Below, in pieces: positions 56,633-64,000 of a stretch of DNA of 64,000 nucleotides. The notes beneath the pieces are model-generated. The model was not told the origin of the DNA, made no database searches, and was given only the letters and a program-made list of their open reading frames with translations. The first letter of the stretch is position 1; every line of letters starts with the position of its first letter. The DNA comes from Comamonas phosphati (GTDB taxonomy: Bacteria > Pseudomonadota > Gammaproteobacteria > Burkholderiales > Burkholderiaceae_C), in assembly GCF_014637085.1 (NCBI RefSeq), contig NZ_BMEU01000015.1:49120-113119 (forward strand). The letters run 5' to 3'. Made by a program: the position numbers and the translations under genes.

Positions 56633-58420
56633 TCAGGCGAGAAAGCAGCTCTCGTCGTACGGGAACACGTCCGTGATCTGCCCGGCCCGGATGTGCTGCT
56701 GATGGGCTTGCCAGAACGCGGGCTCCAGCAGGTCGGCGTGGTGGCGCAAAAATACATCGCGCACGGCCGGGTGGCCGAGCAGAAAGGGGGCAAAGGTTTC
56801 GGGGAAAACGTCCTTGGGTCCGACCGGGTACCAGACCTCGCCCGACATCTCGTCCTCCTCGCAACGCGGTGCCGGCACGGCGCGGAAATTGCAGTCGGTC
56901 AGGTATTCGATTTCGTCGTAGTCATAGAACACCACCTTGCCGCCACGCGTGACGCCGAAGTTCTTCCACAACATGTCGCCGGGAAAGATGTTGGTGGCCA
57001 CCAGATCCTTGATGGCATTGCCGTACTCGACCACGGCTCTCTCCATCGCAGCCCGCCGCGCCGGGTTGGCCGGCGCTTCGGCCAGGCACTCCTGCAGGAA
57101 GAGGTTGAGCGGCACCAGGCGCCGCTCGATGTAGAGGTGGCTGATGATGACCTCCTCCTGCCCGTCGCCGCGGTCCCTGATCTCGATCTGGCTGGGCGCC
57201 TGGGCCTGCAGCTCGGCCAGCAGCTCGTTGCTGAAGCGGCTGCGCGGAAAGGCCACCAGGCTGTATTCCATGGTGTCGGCCATGCGCCCGCCGCGGTCGT
57301 GGTGCATGACCATGCGGTACTTGCTCTTGACCTGCGCACGCGTGGTTTCCTTGGCGCTGGCGATATGGTCCTTCACCAGCTTGAACACATAGGGGAAGCT
57401 GGGCAGATCGAACACCAGCATGACCTGGCCCTTGATGCCGGGCGCGATGCGCAGCTGGTCGCTGGAGTGGCGCAGATGATTGAGGAAATCGCGGTAGAAC
57501 AGCGTCTTGCCCTGCTTGCCCAGGCCCAGGGCGTTGTAGATCTCGGCGCGCGGCTTGCGCGGCATCAGGCCGTGCAGAAAATGCACATAGGCACTGGGCA
57601 CGTCCATGCACACCAGAAAGTACGAGCGTGCAAAGCTGAAGAGCCCGTGCAGACCGTCCTCGCCGAACAGCGCCGCATGCAGGACGAGCCGCCCGCTGCC
57701 GTTGTGCAAAATGGGAATCGCCAGGGGCAGCTCCGAATAGCCGCTGATGATCTTGCCCACCAGATAGGCGCCCTTGTTGCGGAAGAACAAATTGGACAGC
57801 ACCTGGATCTGGAAGTTGGCGCGCAGCATCAGCCCCCGCAGGCGTGCACGCACGCGCTCGGCCAGGCGCCGCACATCGCGCTCCAGATCCTCGAAAGGGC
57901 ATTGCAGGCCCAGTTGCTGCACGATGGCTGTCAGCGTCTGCGGCAGCCTGTCCAGGGTCTCGGGATAGAAAGCCCGGTAGGTGGGCTCCACGTCCGGCGC
58001 GCTGTTCTCCAGATACTCGGTGCTGACCGCCGGGCGCACGAAGATGAAGTCATTCTGGAAATGCGTGCGGTGCAGTATCTTGGTCGTGACCGAATTGAAG
58101 AAGGTCTCGGCCAGCTCGGGCTGCAGATGATCGACCATCAGGCCGATGTAGTGCAGCTTGACCTGCTGCCACACAGCCATGGGCTGCTGGCTGGCCTTGA
58201 ACTCGGCCTCCAGCCGCGCAATGCACTCCTGCACGCGCCGGCCGTAGAACTCCATGCGCTCGAACTGTGCTGCCTGCTGCCCCTGCCAGTCCTGCGCCTC
58301 GAAACGCTGCTTGGCACGCGCCGATTCGGCGTTGAAAAGGCGGTAGTGCTGGTTGAAGCCCTGCATCAGGGCCAGCGCCATGGCATGGGCCTGCGGGGCA
58401 TCCAGTCGTTGCGGGAACAT
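56633..58420 (-). CDS. aceK: Isocitrate dehydrogenase kinase/phosphatase
   Basis: A 595-aa bifunctional AceK that switches ICDH off by phosphorylation so that isocitrate enters the glyoxylate shunt. The N-terminal regulatory half has EFYGRRVQECIARLEAEFK and FIFVRPAVSTEYLE. The kinase core has the ATP loop IKGQVMLVFDLPSFPYVFKL, the catalytic region IFPGDMLWKNFGVTRGGKVV and the metal-binding FYDYDEIEYLTDCNFR. It is not beside aceA/aceB here but among acetyl-CoA-yielding genes, 47 bp after thiolase, which fits joint use on acetate or leucine. Confidence 0.95.
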   Translation of the reverse strand: MFPQRLDAPQAHAMALALMQGFNQHYRLFNAESARAKQRFEAQDWQGQQAAQFERMEFYGRRVQECIARLEAEFKASQQPMAVWQQVKLHYIGLMVDHLQPELAETFFNSVTTKILHRTHFQNDFIFVRPAVSTEYLENSAPDVEPTYRAFYPETLDRLPQTLTAIVQQLGLQCPFEDLERDVRRLAERVRARLRGLMLRANFQIQVLSNLFFRNKGAYLVGKIISGYSELPLAIPILHNGSGRLVLHAALFGEDGLHGLFSFARSYFLVCMDVPSAYVHFLHGLMPRKPRAEIYNALGLGKQGKTLFYRDFLNHLRHSSDQLRIAPGIKGQVMLVFDLPSFPYVFKLVKDHIASAKETTRAQVKSKYRMVMHHDRGGRMADTMEYSLVAFPRSRFSNELLAELQAQAPSQIEIRDRGDGQEEVIISHLYIERRLVPLNLFLQECLAEAPANPARRAAMERAVVEYGNAIKDLVATNIFPGDMLWKNFGVTRGGKVVFYDYDEIEYLTDCNFRAVPAPRCEEDEMSGEVWYPVGPKDVFPETFAPFLLGHPAVRDVFLRHHADLLEPAFWQAHQQHIRAGQITDVFPYDESCFLA

Positions 58421-58469
58421 GGCTGGGAGTCTCTCGTGGGCTTATGGCATGGCGCAAAGGTCGGCGGCC

Positions 58470-59141
58470 TCAGCCGCGCTGACGCTTGGCGACCTTCTCC
58501 ACGGCCTGCTGGTAAACCTCCTGCAGGCCGCCCACACCCGGCACGCTCATCTCCAGGTTGGTGATGTAGCCGTTCTTGAGGCTGTAGCACCAGCTGTGCA
58601 GCGTGACCTTCTGGCCGCGCGCCCAGGCGTCCTGCATCACGGTACTCTGCGCCACGTTCACCACTTGTTCGATGGCGTTGAGCTCGCACAAGGCGTCGTG
58701 GCGCCACTGGGTGGGAGTGTTCTCCAGCAGCTCGATGTGCTTGTCGCGCACATCGCGCACATGGCGCGTCCAGTTGTCCACCAGGCCCAGGCGCAGATTG
58801 GTCAGGGCCGCATACACGCCGCCACAGCCGTAGTGGCCGACCACCATCAGGTGCTCAATCTTGAGCTGGTCGACCGCATACTGGATGGTGGAGAGGCAGT
58901 TGAGATCGCTGGGCACCACCACGTTCGCGATATTGCGGTGCACGAAGACCTCGCCGGGCTCCAACCCGGTGATCTGGTTGGCAGGCACGCGGCTGTCGGA
59001 GCAGCCTATCCACATGTACCGGGGGTTCTGCTGCGCCATCAGTCCTGTGAAGAAACCCGGACGGTCACGCTCCATCTGGTCTGCCCACTCGCGGTTGTGA
59101 ACAAACAGTTCATCGATCGAGGTCTTGGCCGTCTTCGTCAT
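58470..59141 (-). CDS. can: Beta-class carbonic anhydrase
   Basis: A 223-aa enzyme that interconverts CO2 and bicarbonate. Zinc ligands are visible: Cys47 and Asp49 in IGCSDSRVP, and His103 and Cys106 in GHYGCGGVY. ATG 59141 has AAGGA seven bases upstream, so the in-frame TTG at 59147 is rejected. It lies directly after ivd (49 bp) on the same strand. Bicarbonate is the co-substrate of MccAB, so placement in the leucine cluster is metabolically sensible (inference). Confidence 0.94.
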   Translation of the reverse strand: MTKTAKTSIDELFVHNREWADQMERDRPGFFTGLMAQQNPRYMWIGCSDSRVPANQITGLEPGEVFVHRNIANVVVPSDLNCLSTIQYAVDQLKIEHLMVVGHYGCGGVYAALTNLRLGLVDNWTRHVRDVRDKHIELLENTPTQWRHDALCELNAIEQVVNVAQSTVMQDAWARGQKVTLHSWCYSLKNGYITNLEMSVPGVGGLQEVYQQAVEKVAKRQRG

Positions 59142-59190
59142 AAGCAATCCTTTGGTGTGGTTTTACAAGGATGGCGCTGGCAGCCCGCGC

Positions 59191-60378
59191 TCAGCAGGTT
59201 TCAGCGAACAGTTCGCGGCCGATCAGCATGCGGCGAATTTCGCTGGTGCCGGCACCAATCTCGTAGAGTTTCGCATCCCGCCACAGTCGGCCGAGCGGAT
59301 ATTCGTTGATATACCCATTGCCGCCATAGATTTGCACGCCTTCACCGGCCATCCAGGTGGCCTTTTCGGCACACCAGAGAATGACGCTGGCGCAATCCTT
59401 GCGGACCTGGCGCACATGGTCGGTTCCCAGCAGATCGAGGTTTTTAGCCACCGTATAGGCAAAGGAACGACCCGCTTGCAGCACGGTGTACATGTCTGCC
59501 ACCTTGCCCTGGATGAGCTGGAACTCGCCGATGCTCTGGCCGAACTGCTTGCGGTCATGGATATAGGGCACGACATTGTCCATCACGGACTGCATGATGC
59601 CCAGCGGCCCACCGGTCAGGACGGCACGCTCGTAGTCCAGGCCACTCATCAGCACCTTGGTACCCATGTTCACGCCGCCCAGCACATTCTCGGCCGGCAC
59701 CTCGACGTTCTGGAACACCAGCTCGCCCGTGTGGCTGCCGCGCATGCCCAGCTTGTCGAGCTTTTGCGCGATGGAAAAACCTTTCATCCCCTTCTCGATC
59801 AGAAAGGCCGTCACGCCGCGTGCGCCGAGCTCGGGCTCGCTCTTGGCATAGACCACCAACGTATCGGCATCCGGGCCGTTGGTGATCCACATCTTGCTGC
59901 CGTTGAGCAGGTAGTAGCCGCCCTTGTCCTCGGCCTTGAGCTTCATGCTGATCACGTCCGAGCCTGCGCCTGGCTCGCTCATGGCCAGCGCCCCCACGTG
60001 CTCGCCGCTGATCAGCTTGGGCAGGTACTTGGCCTTCTGCGCCTCGTTGCCGTTGCGGTTGATCTGGTTCACGCACAGATTGCTGTGCGCGCCATAGGAC
60101 AAGCCCACCGAGGCGCTGGCGCGCGAAATCTCTTCCATGGCCACCATATGGGCCAGATAGCCCATGTTGGCACCGCCGTACTGCTCGGGTACGGTGATGC
60201 CCAGCACGCCCAGATCGCCGAACTTGCGCCACAGGTCCATGGGGAACTGGTCGTTGCGGTCGATCTCGGCCGCACGCGGTGCGATCTCGCTCTGCGCGAA
60301 TTCGCGCACCGCATCGCGCAAGGCGTCGATGTCTTCGCCCAGCTGGAAATTCAGTCCCGGCAGATTGGCAAGGCTCAT
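59191..60378 (-). CDS. ivd: Isovaleryl-CoA dehydrogenase
   Basis: A 395-aa acyl-CoA dehydrogenase. Flavin-binding stretches are [20 protein letters not shown] and [20 protein letters not shown]. The catalytic Glu is in [18 protein letters not shown], while the usual C-terminal base position reads [12 protein letters not shown]; this swap is the hallmark of IVD. It oxidises isovaleryl-CoA to 3-methylcrotonyl-CoA, the substrate of MccAB. It is in an operon with the PaaI-like thioesterase upstream and can downstream, under the palindrome at 60976. Confidence 0.95.
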   Translation of the reverse strand: MSLANLPGLNFQLGEDIDALRDAVREFAQSEIAPRAAEIDRNDQFPMDLWRKFGDLGVLGITVPEQYGGANMGYLAHMVAMEEISRASASVGLSYGAHSNLCVNQINRNGNEAQKAKYLPKLISGEHVGALAMSEPGAGSDVISMKLKAEDKGGYYLLNGSKMWITNGPDADTLVVYAKSEPELGARGVTAFLIEKGMKGFSIAQKLDKLGMRGSHTGELVFQNVEVPAENVLGGVNMGTKVLMSGLDYERAVLTGGPLGIMQSVMDNVVPYIHDRKQFGQSIGEFQLIQGKVADMYTVLQAGRSFAYTVAKNLDLLGTDHVRQVRKDCASVILWCAEKATWMAGEGVQIYGGNGYINEYPLGRLWRDAKLYEIGAGTSEIRRMLIGRELFAETC

Positions 60379-60423
60379 GGTTATCTCCTGTTGATTTCGT
60401 TAAATAGGGATGGGGTGGTCGGC

Positions 60424-60876
60424 TTAGTCGCTGAGGCCTTGACGGTCCTGCACGCACATCAGCGTGCATCCCATGGTCGCCACCAGATTTTCTCGGCCCT
60501 GGTCCATGGCATAGGCCCGGCCTTCCGTCACCGTGATCGTGCGCCCCGGCTTGATGACGCGCCCTTCCATACGGAAGCGCTGGCCCTTTGCCGGGGCCAG
60601 CAGATTGACCTTGAACTCTATGGTCAGCACGGCGGCATTGGCCGGCATCAGCGTCAGACCCGCATAGCCGCATGCGGAGTCCAGCGCTGTGGACACCATG
60701 CCAGCATGCAGAAAGCCATGTTGCTGCGTCAGCTCCGGTGCCCAGTCCAGGCAGATATCCACGGCGCCGGGCGCTATGTGCGTGAGCTCGGCCCCCAGGG
60801 TCCGCATGGCTCCCTGCAAGCCAAAGCTCTCATGTATGCGGCTCTGGTAGTCGACTGAATCATCCGGCGATTTCAT
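60424..60876 (-). CDS. PaaI-family hotdog thioesterase
   Basis: A 150-aa hotdog-fold protein. The active-site region is QQHGFLHAGMVSTALDSACG with the Gly/Asp pair of PaaI enzymes, followed by AVLTIEFKVNLLAPAKGQRF. It would hydrolyse acyl-CoA esters, perhaps relieving CoA trapping during leucine catabolism. ATG 60876 has GGAG nine bases upstream. It is the first gene after the LiuR-type palindrome and lies 45 bp before ivd. Confidence 0.88.
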   Translation of the reverse strand: MKSPDDSVDYQSRIHESFGLQGAMRTLGAELTHIAPGAVDICLDWAPELTQQHGFLHAGMVSTALDSACGYAGLTLMPANAAVLTIEFKVNLLAPAKGQRFRMEGRVIKPGRTITVTEGRAYAMDQGRENLVATMGCTLMCVQDRQGLSD

Positions 60877-60975
60877 GCATGGTCTCCGCAAGATCTGAAT
60901 TGACTGGCGCCTACGCCAACAAGACTGCACGGAAGCCGCCTCTCAAGGGCGGCAGCCCGCAATTACATTGGCAAG

Positions 60976-60997
60976 TTGACGTTTACGTAAACGTCAA
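60976..60997. promoter_or_regulatory. 22-bp perfect palindrome, LiuR-type operator for the ivd operon
   Basis: TTGACGTTTAC / GTAAACGTCAA is a perfect 22-bp palindrome, immediately after the liuR stop (60998, minus) and 100 bp upstream of the PaaI-ivd-can operon. LiuR-type MerR regulators bind palindromes with ACGTNNACGT-like cores. Confidence 0.8.
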
Positions 60998-61399
60998 TTA
61001 TGCAGCATTTTTCCTGTCGAGCTTCTTGAGGAGCTGACGCGCCTCTTTTTCCTGCTCCGTCACCTCCTCCAACGTGGCTTGCAGATCCGCCATCCGATCC
61101 TCCAGCTGCCTGCGATGCACGACAAGAACATCGAGGAATTTGCGCAACTGCACGCCAGTGTCGCGCGGGCTGTCGTAGAGTTCGATGATCTCCTTGGCCT
61201 CGGTCAACGACAAGCCCAGCCGCTTGGCGCGCAGCGTCAGGCGCAGCCGGGCGCGATCGCGCGGCGAATACACGCGGCTGCGTCCTGCCGGACCGGACCG
61301 CTCCGGCTGCAGCAAGCCCATATCCTCGTAGAAGCGGATGGCGCGGGTGGTGAGATCAAACTCCTTGGCCAGATCGCTGATGGTGTAGCTGTTCGACAT
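60998..61399 (-). CDS. liuR: LiuR, MerR-family regulator of leucine/isovalerate catabolism
   Basis: A 133-aa protein with an N-terminal winged HTH (YTISDLAKEFDLTTRAIRFY, EDMGLLQPERSGPAGRSRVY) and a dimerising coiled coil (RRQLEDRMADLQATLEEVTE). There is no C-terminal metal-binding Cys set, so it senses a metabolite. The location beside ivd and two ACGT-rich palindromes identify it as LiuR. It probably represses its own divergent promoter and the ivd operon, with relief by a branched-chain acyl-CoA (family-based inference). Confidence 0.9.
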   Translation of the reverse strand: MSNSYTISDLAKEFDLTTRAIRFYEDMGLLQPERSGPAGRSRVYSPRDRARLRLTLRAKRLGLSLTEAKEIIELYDSPRDTGVQLRKFLDVLVVHRRQLEDRMADLQATLEEVTEQEKEARQLLKKLDRKNAA

Positions 61400-61498
61400 A
61401 AATCAATGGGCGGTTGAAACTTGCACCGCCCGCCCTGCATCACCTACGTGACGGCATATCGGCAGGCGCTGCCTACAATGGCTGGACAAAACTAACGC

Positions 61499-61512
61499 TT
61501 ACGTTAACGTAA
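61499..61512. promoter_or_regulatory. 14-bp palindrome, second LiuR-type operator
   Basis: TTACGTTAACGTAA is a perfect palindrome between liuR (start 61399) and the divergent MBL-fold gene. TGGACA at 61483-61488 and GCTAAT at 61515-61520 are candidate promoter boxes around it. Confidence 0.7.
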
Positions 61513-62613
61513 ATGCTAATCGATAAGCCCGCAGCCATGCCCCATCAGCCAGAAACCCTGCTTCACTATCCCTTGGACAACGCGCTGCCAGCCCCCTCCG
61601 AAGCCATCGAGGTCGCTCCCGGCGTCAAATGGCTGCGCATGGCGCTGCCGTTCGCACTCGACCACATCAACCTCTGGCTGCTGCGCGACCAGCTGGAAGA
61701 TGAATACGGCAAGCTGCGCGACGGCTGGACCATCGTGGACTGCTGCGTCAACAGGTCCGAAGCCCGCGCGCAGTGGGAGCAGATCTTTGCCAACGAGCTC
61801 GACGGCCTGCCTGTCCTGCGCGTGATCGTCACGCACATGCATCCCGATCACATCGGCCTGGCCGGCTGGCTATGCCGTCATTGGACTGCGCCGCTCTGGA
61901 TCAGTGCCACGGATTACAACGCGGCCAGGGTTGCCATGGCGGACAAGGATAGTTTTGGCGGCGAATCCGGCGCCGACTTCTATCAGTTGCATGGCCAGCA
62001 CGATGAGGCCTTTCTGGGCCATGTGCGCGGCCGCGGCAATTACTACTCATCGCTGGTGAGCCCTTTGCCCACGGCCTACCACCGCCTGCTCGACGGCTCT
62101 GCGCTGGAAATCGGCGGCCGCAGCTGGCATTGCATTGCCGGCTACGGCCATGCGCCGGAGCATATGGCGCTGCACTGCCTCGAGCTCAATCTCCTGATCA
62201 GCGGAGACATGGTGCTGCCACGCATCTCCGCCAATGTCAGCGTCCACGCCACGGAGCCTGAGGCCAATCCATTGCAGCTGTTCATGGATTCGCTACAACG
62301 CTACTTCGCCCTGCCGGCGGACACCTACGTCCTGCCTTCGCACGGCAAGCCGTTCATCGGCCTGCATGAGCGTATCCAGCAATTGCTGGACCATCATCAT
62401 GAGCGCCTGGACGACATCATGCAGGCCGCTCAATCGCAGGCGCTGAGTGCAGCCGATACCCTGCCCATCCTCTTCAAGCGCCAGTTGGATGTGCACCAGA
62501 TGACCTTTGCCATGGGCGAAGCCCTGGCCCATCTGCACTATCTGTGGTTTGGCAAGCGGCTCCAGCGCCGGATGGATGAGCAAGGCGTGTTCCACTTTTC
62601 CTTGCCCATTTAG
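61513..62613 (+). CDS. Metallo-beta-lactamase-fold hydrolase
   Basis: A 366-aa MBL-fold protein. The zinc motif is VIVTHMHPDHIGLAGW (HxHxDH), a further ligand His is in IAGYGHAPEHMALHCL, the bridging Asp is in LLISGDMVLPRIS, and the last His is in YVLPSHGKPFIG. A C-terminal helical domain (DHHHERLDDIM) is like that of MBL thioesterase/LACTB2-type enzymes. ATG 61513 directly abuts the operator; ATG 61537 (MPHQPETLLHYPL) is an equally good start. It is divergent from liuR, so probably LiuR-controlled; a role as an acyl-CoA or glutathione thioester hydrolase is inference. Confidence 0.85.
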   Translation: MLIDKPAAMPHQPETLLHYPLDNALPAPSEAIEVAPGVKWLRMALPFALDHINLWLLRDQLEDEYGKLRDGWTIVDCCVNRSEARAQWEQIFANELDGLPVLRVIVTHMHPDHIGLAGWLCRHWTAPLWISATDYNAARVAMADKDSFGGESGADFYQLHGQHDEAFLGHVRGRGNYYSSLVSPLPTAYHRLLDGSALEIGGRSWHCIAGYGHAPEHMALHCLELNLLISGDMVLPRISANVSVHATEPEANPLQLFMDSLQRYFALPADTYVLPSHGKPFIGLHERIQQLLDHHHERLDDIMQAAQSQALSAADTLPILFKRQLDVHQMTFAMGEALAHLHYLWFGKRLQRRMDEQGVFHFSLPI

Positions 62614-62627
62614 CATTCCTGCACGAC

Positions 62628-62664
62628 AAATAAAAAGAGAGCGCAAAGCGCTCTCTTTTTATTT
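62628..62664. terminator. Bidirectional rho-independent terminator
   Basis: AAATAAAAAGAGAGCGC / GCGCTCTCTTTTTATTT is a perfect 17-bp stem with loop AAA, 15 bp after the MBL gene. Confidence 0.9.
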
Positions 62665-62741
62665 GGACTCTCTTCGACGTCCCCCCGGAATTGAGTAGCA
62701 GGTGAGCTTGGAGTCCAATCCCATGCAACAGGAGATTGGAC

Positions 62742-63005
62742 GTGAAAAAGAGATTTACGGAAGAACAGATCATTGGCTTTCTGCGGGAAGCCGAATCGGG
62801 CTTGCCGGTGGCCGAGTTGTGCCGACGGCACGGCTTCTCCGAGGCCAGCTATTACCTCTGGCGCAGCAAATTTGGCGGCATGAGCGTGTCCGATGCCAAA
62901 CGTCTGAAGGAGCTGGAAACCGAAAACGGACGGCTCAAACGGCTGCTGGCCGACGCCCTGCTTGAAAACGAGGTGACGAAAGAAGCCTTGAGAAAAAAGT
63001 GGTGA
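62742..63005 (+). CDS. IS3-family transposase OrfA
   Basis: An 87-aa DNA-binding subunit. The HTH_Tnp_1 region is RFTEEQIIGFLREAESGLPV, followed by CRRHGFSEASYYLWRSKFGG and a leucine-zipper-like LKELETENGRLKRLLADALL. The start is GTG 62742 with AGGAG at 62730-62734; the TTG at 62736 is too close to that site. It overlaps OrfB in the -1 frame. Confidence 0.9.
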   Translation: MKKRFTEEQIIGFLREAESGLPVAELCRRHGFSEASYYLWRSKFGGMSVSDAKRLKELETENGRLKRLLADALLENEVTKEALRKKW

Positions 63006-63832
63006 GCGCACCCGCACGGCGCGAGCTGGTGCGCCACATGGTCAGCCGCGGACTGAGCGAGCGTCGTTCGCTGCGCGTCATCGGCATGAGTGCCAGCGCC
63101 CTGCGCTACGAACCCGCCTGCGACCGCAACTGCGCTTTGAAAGAAAAGATCATCGCTCTGGCACAGCGCCATCGCCGCTACGGGGCCGGCATGATCTACC
63201 TGAAGCTGCGCCAGGCCGGAGAGATCGTGAATCACAAGCGGGTGGATCGTCTGTATGCCCAAGCCGGTCTTCAGGTCAAAAAACGCAGGCGCAAGAAGAT
63301 CCCGACATCGGAGCGCCACCCCTTGGTACGCCCGACAGCGGCCAACCAGGTGTGCTCCATGGACTTTGTCTTTGACCGCACAGCAGAAGGACGCAGCATC
63401 AAAAACCTGACGGTAGTGGATGACGCAACCCATGAGGCCGTGGCCATCGTGCCGCAGCGGGCCTTGGGTGGCAATCAACTGGTGCGCATTCTGGAGCAAC
63501 TCGCCAACACAAGAGGGTTGCCCAAAGCGATCAGAACCGACAACGGCAAGGAGTTCTGCAGCCGCGCCATGCTGACCTGGGCCCATGCCCGAGGTGTTCA
63601 GCTGTTTCTGATCGAACCGGGCAAGCCCAACCAGAACGCCTACATCGAATCATTCAACGGGCGCTTTATGGATGAATGCTTGAACGAACATTGGTTCACC
63701 AGTCTGGCGCATGCCCGGGTAATCGTTGAAGCCTGGCGCCGGGAATACAACGAAGAGCGGCCCAAGAGATCGCTTGGCGGACTCACGCCTGCGGCCTATG
63801 CCCAGAGGCTGATGCAAAACCAGTTAAATTAA
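62993..63832 (+). CDS. IS3-family transposase OrfB (made as OrfAB by -1 frameshift)
   Basis: An integrase-core DDE transposase (open from 62999, 277 codons). The first Asp is in VCSMDFVFDRTAEGR, the second in AIRTDNGKEFCSRA, and the Glu in NAYIESFNGRFMDECL. The HTH_21 region RRYGAGMIYLKLRQAG precedes these. The slippery heptamer A-AAA-AAG at 62993-62999 lies at the end of orfA, allowing the fused OrfAB. All catalytic residues are present, so the element is probably active. Confidence 0.93.
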   Translation, partial: KKVVSAPARRELVRHMVSRGLSERRSLRVIGMSASALRYEPACDRNCALKEKIIALAQRHRRYGAGMIYLKLRQAGEIVNHKRVDRLYAQAGLQVKKRRRKKIPTSERHPLVRPTAANQVCSMDFVFDRTAEGRSIKNLTVVDDATHEAVAIVPQRALGGNQLVRILEQLANTRGLPKAIRTDNGKEFCSRAMLTWAHARGVQLFLIEPGKPNQNAYIESFNGRFMDECLNEHWFTSLAHARVIVEAWRREYNEERPKRSLGGLTPAAYAQRLMQNQLN

Positions 63833-63896
63833 CCCCGGACTCCAAAGCCTTGTGCTACTGAAAACGGGGGGACGTCGTCTTTTCCCCAGCAGCCAT

Positions 63897-63930
63897 AAAA
63901 AAACCCCGCAGCCTTTTGGACTGCGGGGTT
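63897..63930 (-). terminator. rRNA operon terminator
   Basis: Read on the minus strand: AACCCCGCAG, loop, CTGCGGGGTT, then TTTTT (63901-63897). It lies 11 bp beyond the 5S 3' end. Confidence 0.9.
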
Positions 63931-63940
63931 CTCGCTATAA

Positions 63941-64000
63941 GAGCCTGACGATGACCTACTTTCACACGGGAACCCGCACTATCATCGGCGCAAATTCGTT
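63941..64000 (-). rRNA. rrf: 5S ribosomal RNA, 3' half (runs off window)
   Basis: The minus strand reads GCGCCGATGATAGTGCGGGT, then TCCCGTGTGAAAGTAGGTCA and TCGTCAGGCTC, the conserved 3' part of bacterial 5S rRNA. The rest of the rrn operon must lie to the right. Confidence 0.95.

Larger units (their letters stand above)
62675..63877 (+). mobile_element. Intact IS3-family insertion sequence, 1203 bp
   Basis: Imperfect inverted repeats are CGACGTCCCCCCG...AGTAGCA at 62675 and its complement ending at 63877. A 4-bp target duplication TCTT is present at 62671-62674 and 63878-63881. It encodes overlapping OrfA and OrfB. The 4-bp duplication and OrfA sequence fit the IS407-like branch. It landed between the MBL-gene terminator and the rRNA operon terminator. 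Confidence 0.95.

Noticed and set aside
61400-61512. tRNA gene in the liuR/MBL gap
   Set aside because: No cloverleaf, T-loop or acceptor stem could be drawn; the symmetry is explained by the operator palindrome.

Overview
The window looks like chromosome of a GC-rich betaproteobacterium of the Comamonadaceae (Delftia/Comamonas type). This rests on the strong GC bias, the Omp32-like porin, double-length UvrA, a yjcH-actP pair, a LiuR-governed leucine catabolic cluster with aceK, and an rRNA operon end closed by 5S. The genus is an inference from gene content; no 16S is present.

Layout. 1-0.6 kb: start of a kdp potassium-pump operon (kdpF, an extra 30-aa membrane ORF, kdpA) on the minus strand. 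0.7-4.7 kb: MFS exporter, prfC (RF3), HAD phosphatase. 4.7-5.9 kb: an AT-rich islet with an XRE regulator and a divergent lipoprotein sharing two 17-bp palindromic operators. 6.4-13.8 kb: putA with its own operators, then a TRAP transporter (dctPQM). 13.7-17.9 kb: a minus-strand cbb3-like oxidase cluster in which subunit I carries a CcoS-like N-terminus, with CcoO, a monoheme cytochrome c, SCO and a small membrane protein. 18.1-24.1 kb: a 1988-aa tandem UvrA. 24.3-27.8 kb: porin, divergent from yjcH-actP acetate uptake genes. 27.9-31.6 kb: a scrambled segment holding decayed exonuclease and actP pieces, an orphan periplasmic binding protein, a truncated IS256 transposase, a deleted second copy of actP and a Tat-exported DUF6454 protein. 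31.9-34.4 kb: DUF294/CBS protein plus DnaQ-like exonuclease. 34.7-38.1 kb: old-yellow-enzyme reductase, SDR, DsbA-like isomerase, DUF1289, YbaK.

38.3-62.6 kb is mostly minus strand and centres on leucine/isovalerate breakdown: isovaleryl-CoA dehydrogenase, MccA/MccB, methylglutaconyl-CoA hydratase, HMG-CoA lyase, acyl-CoA ligase, acyl-CoA dehydrogenase, thiolase, carbonic anhydrase (bicarbonate for the carboxylase), aceK (glyoxylate-shunt switch) and a GhrA-type glyoxylate reductase. A MerR regulator (LiuR) at 61.0-61.4 kb is flanked by a palindrome on each side, one facing the ivd operon and one facing a divergent metallo-beta-lactamase-fold gene. The window ends with an intact IS3-family element (1203 bp, 4-bp target duplication) just beyond the terminator of an rRNA operon whose 5S 3' end is visible.

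Non-coding structure is unusually rich. There are seven copies of an approx. 80-95-bp hairpin repeat, six placed directly after stop codons. There are two copies of a 48-bp palindromic element with apparent 5-bp target duplications and compensating stem changes, one of them inserted into the first repeat. A 124-bp tandem duplication repeats the start of mccA and creates two overlapping leader ORFs. Five 13-bp tandem repeats lie right after the mccB stop. All coordinates and motifs were read by eye; no database search was run.
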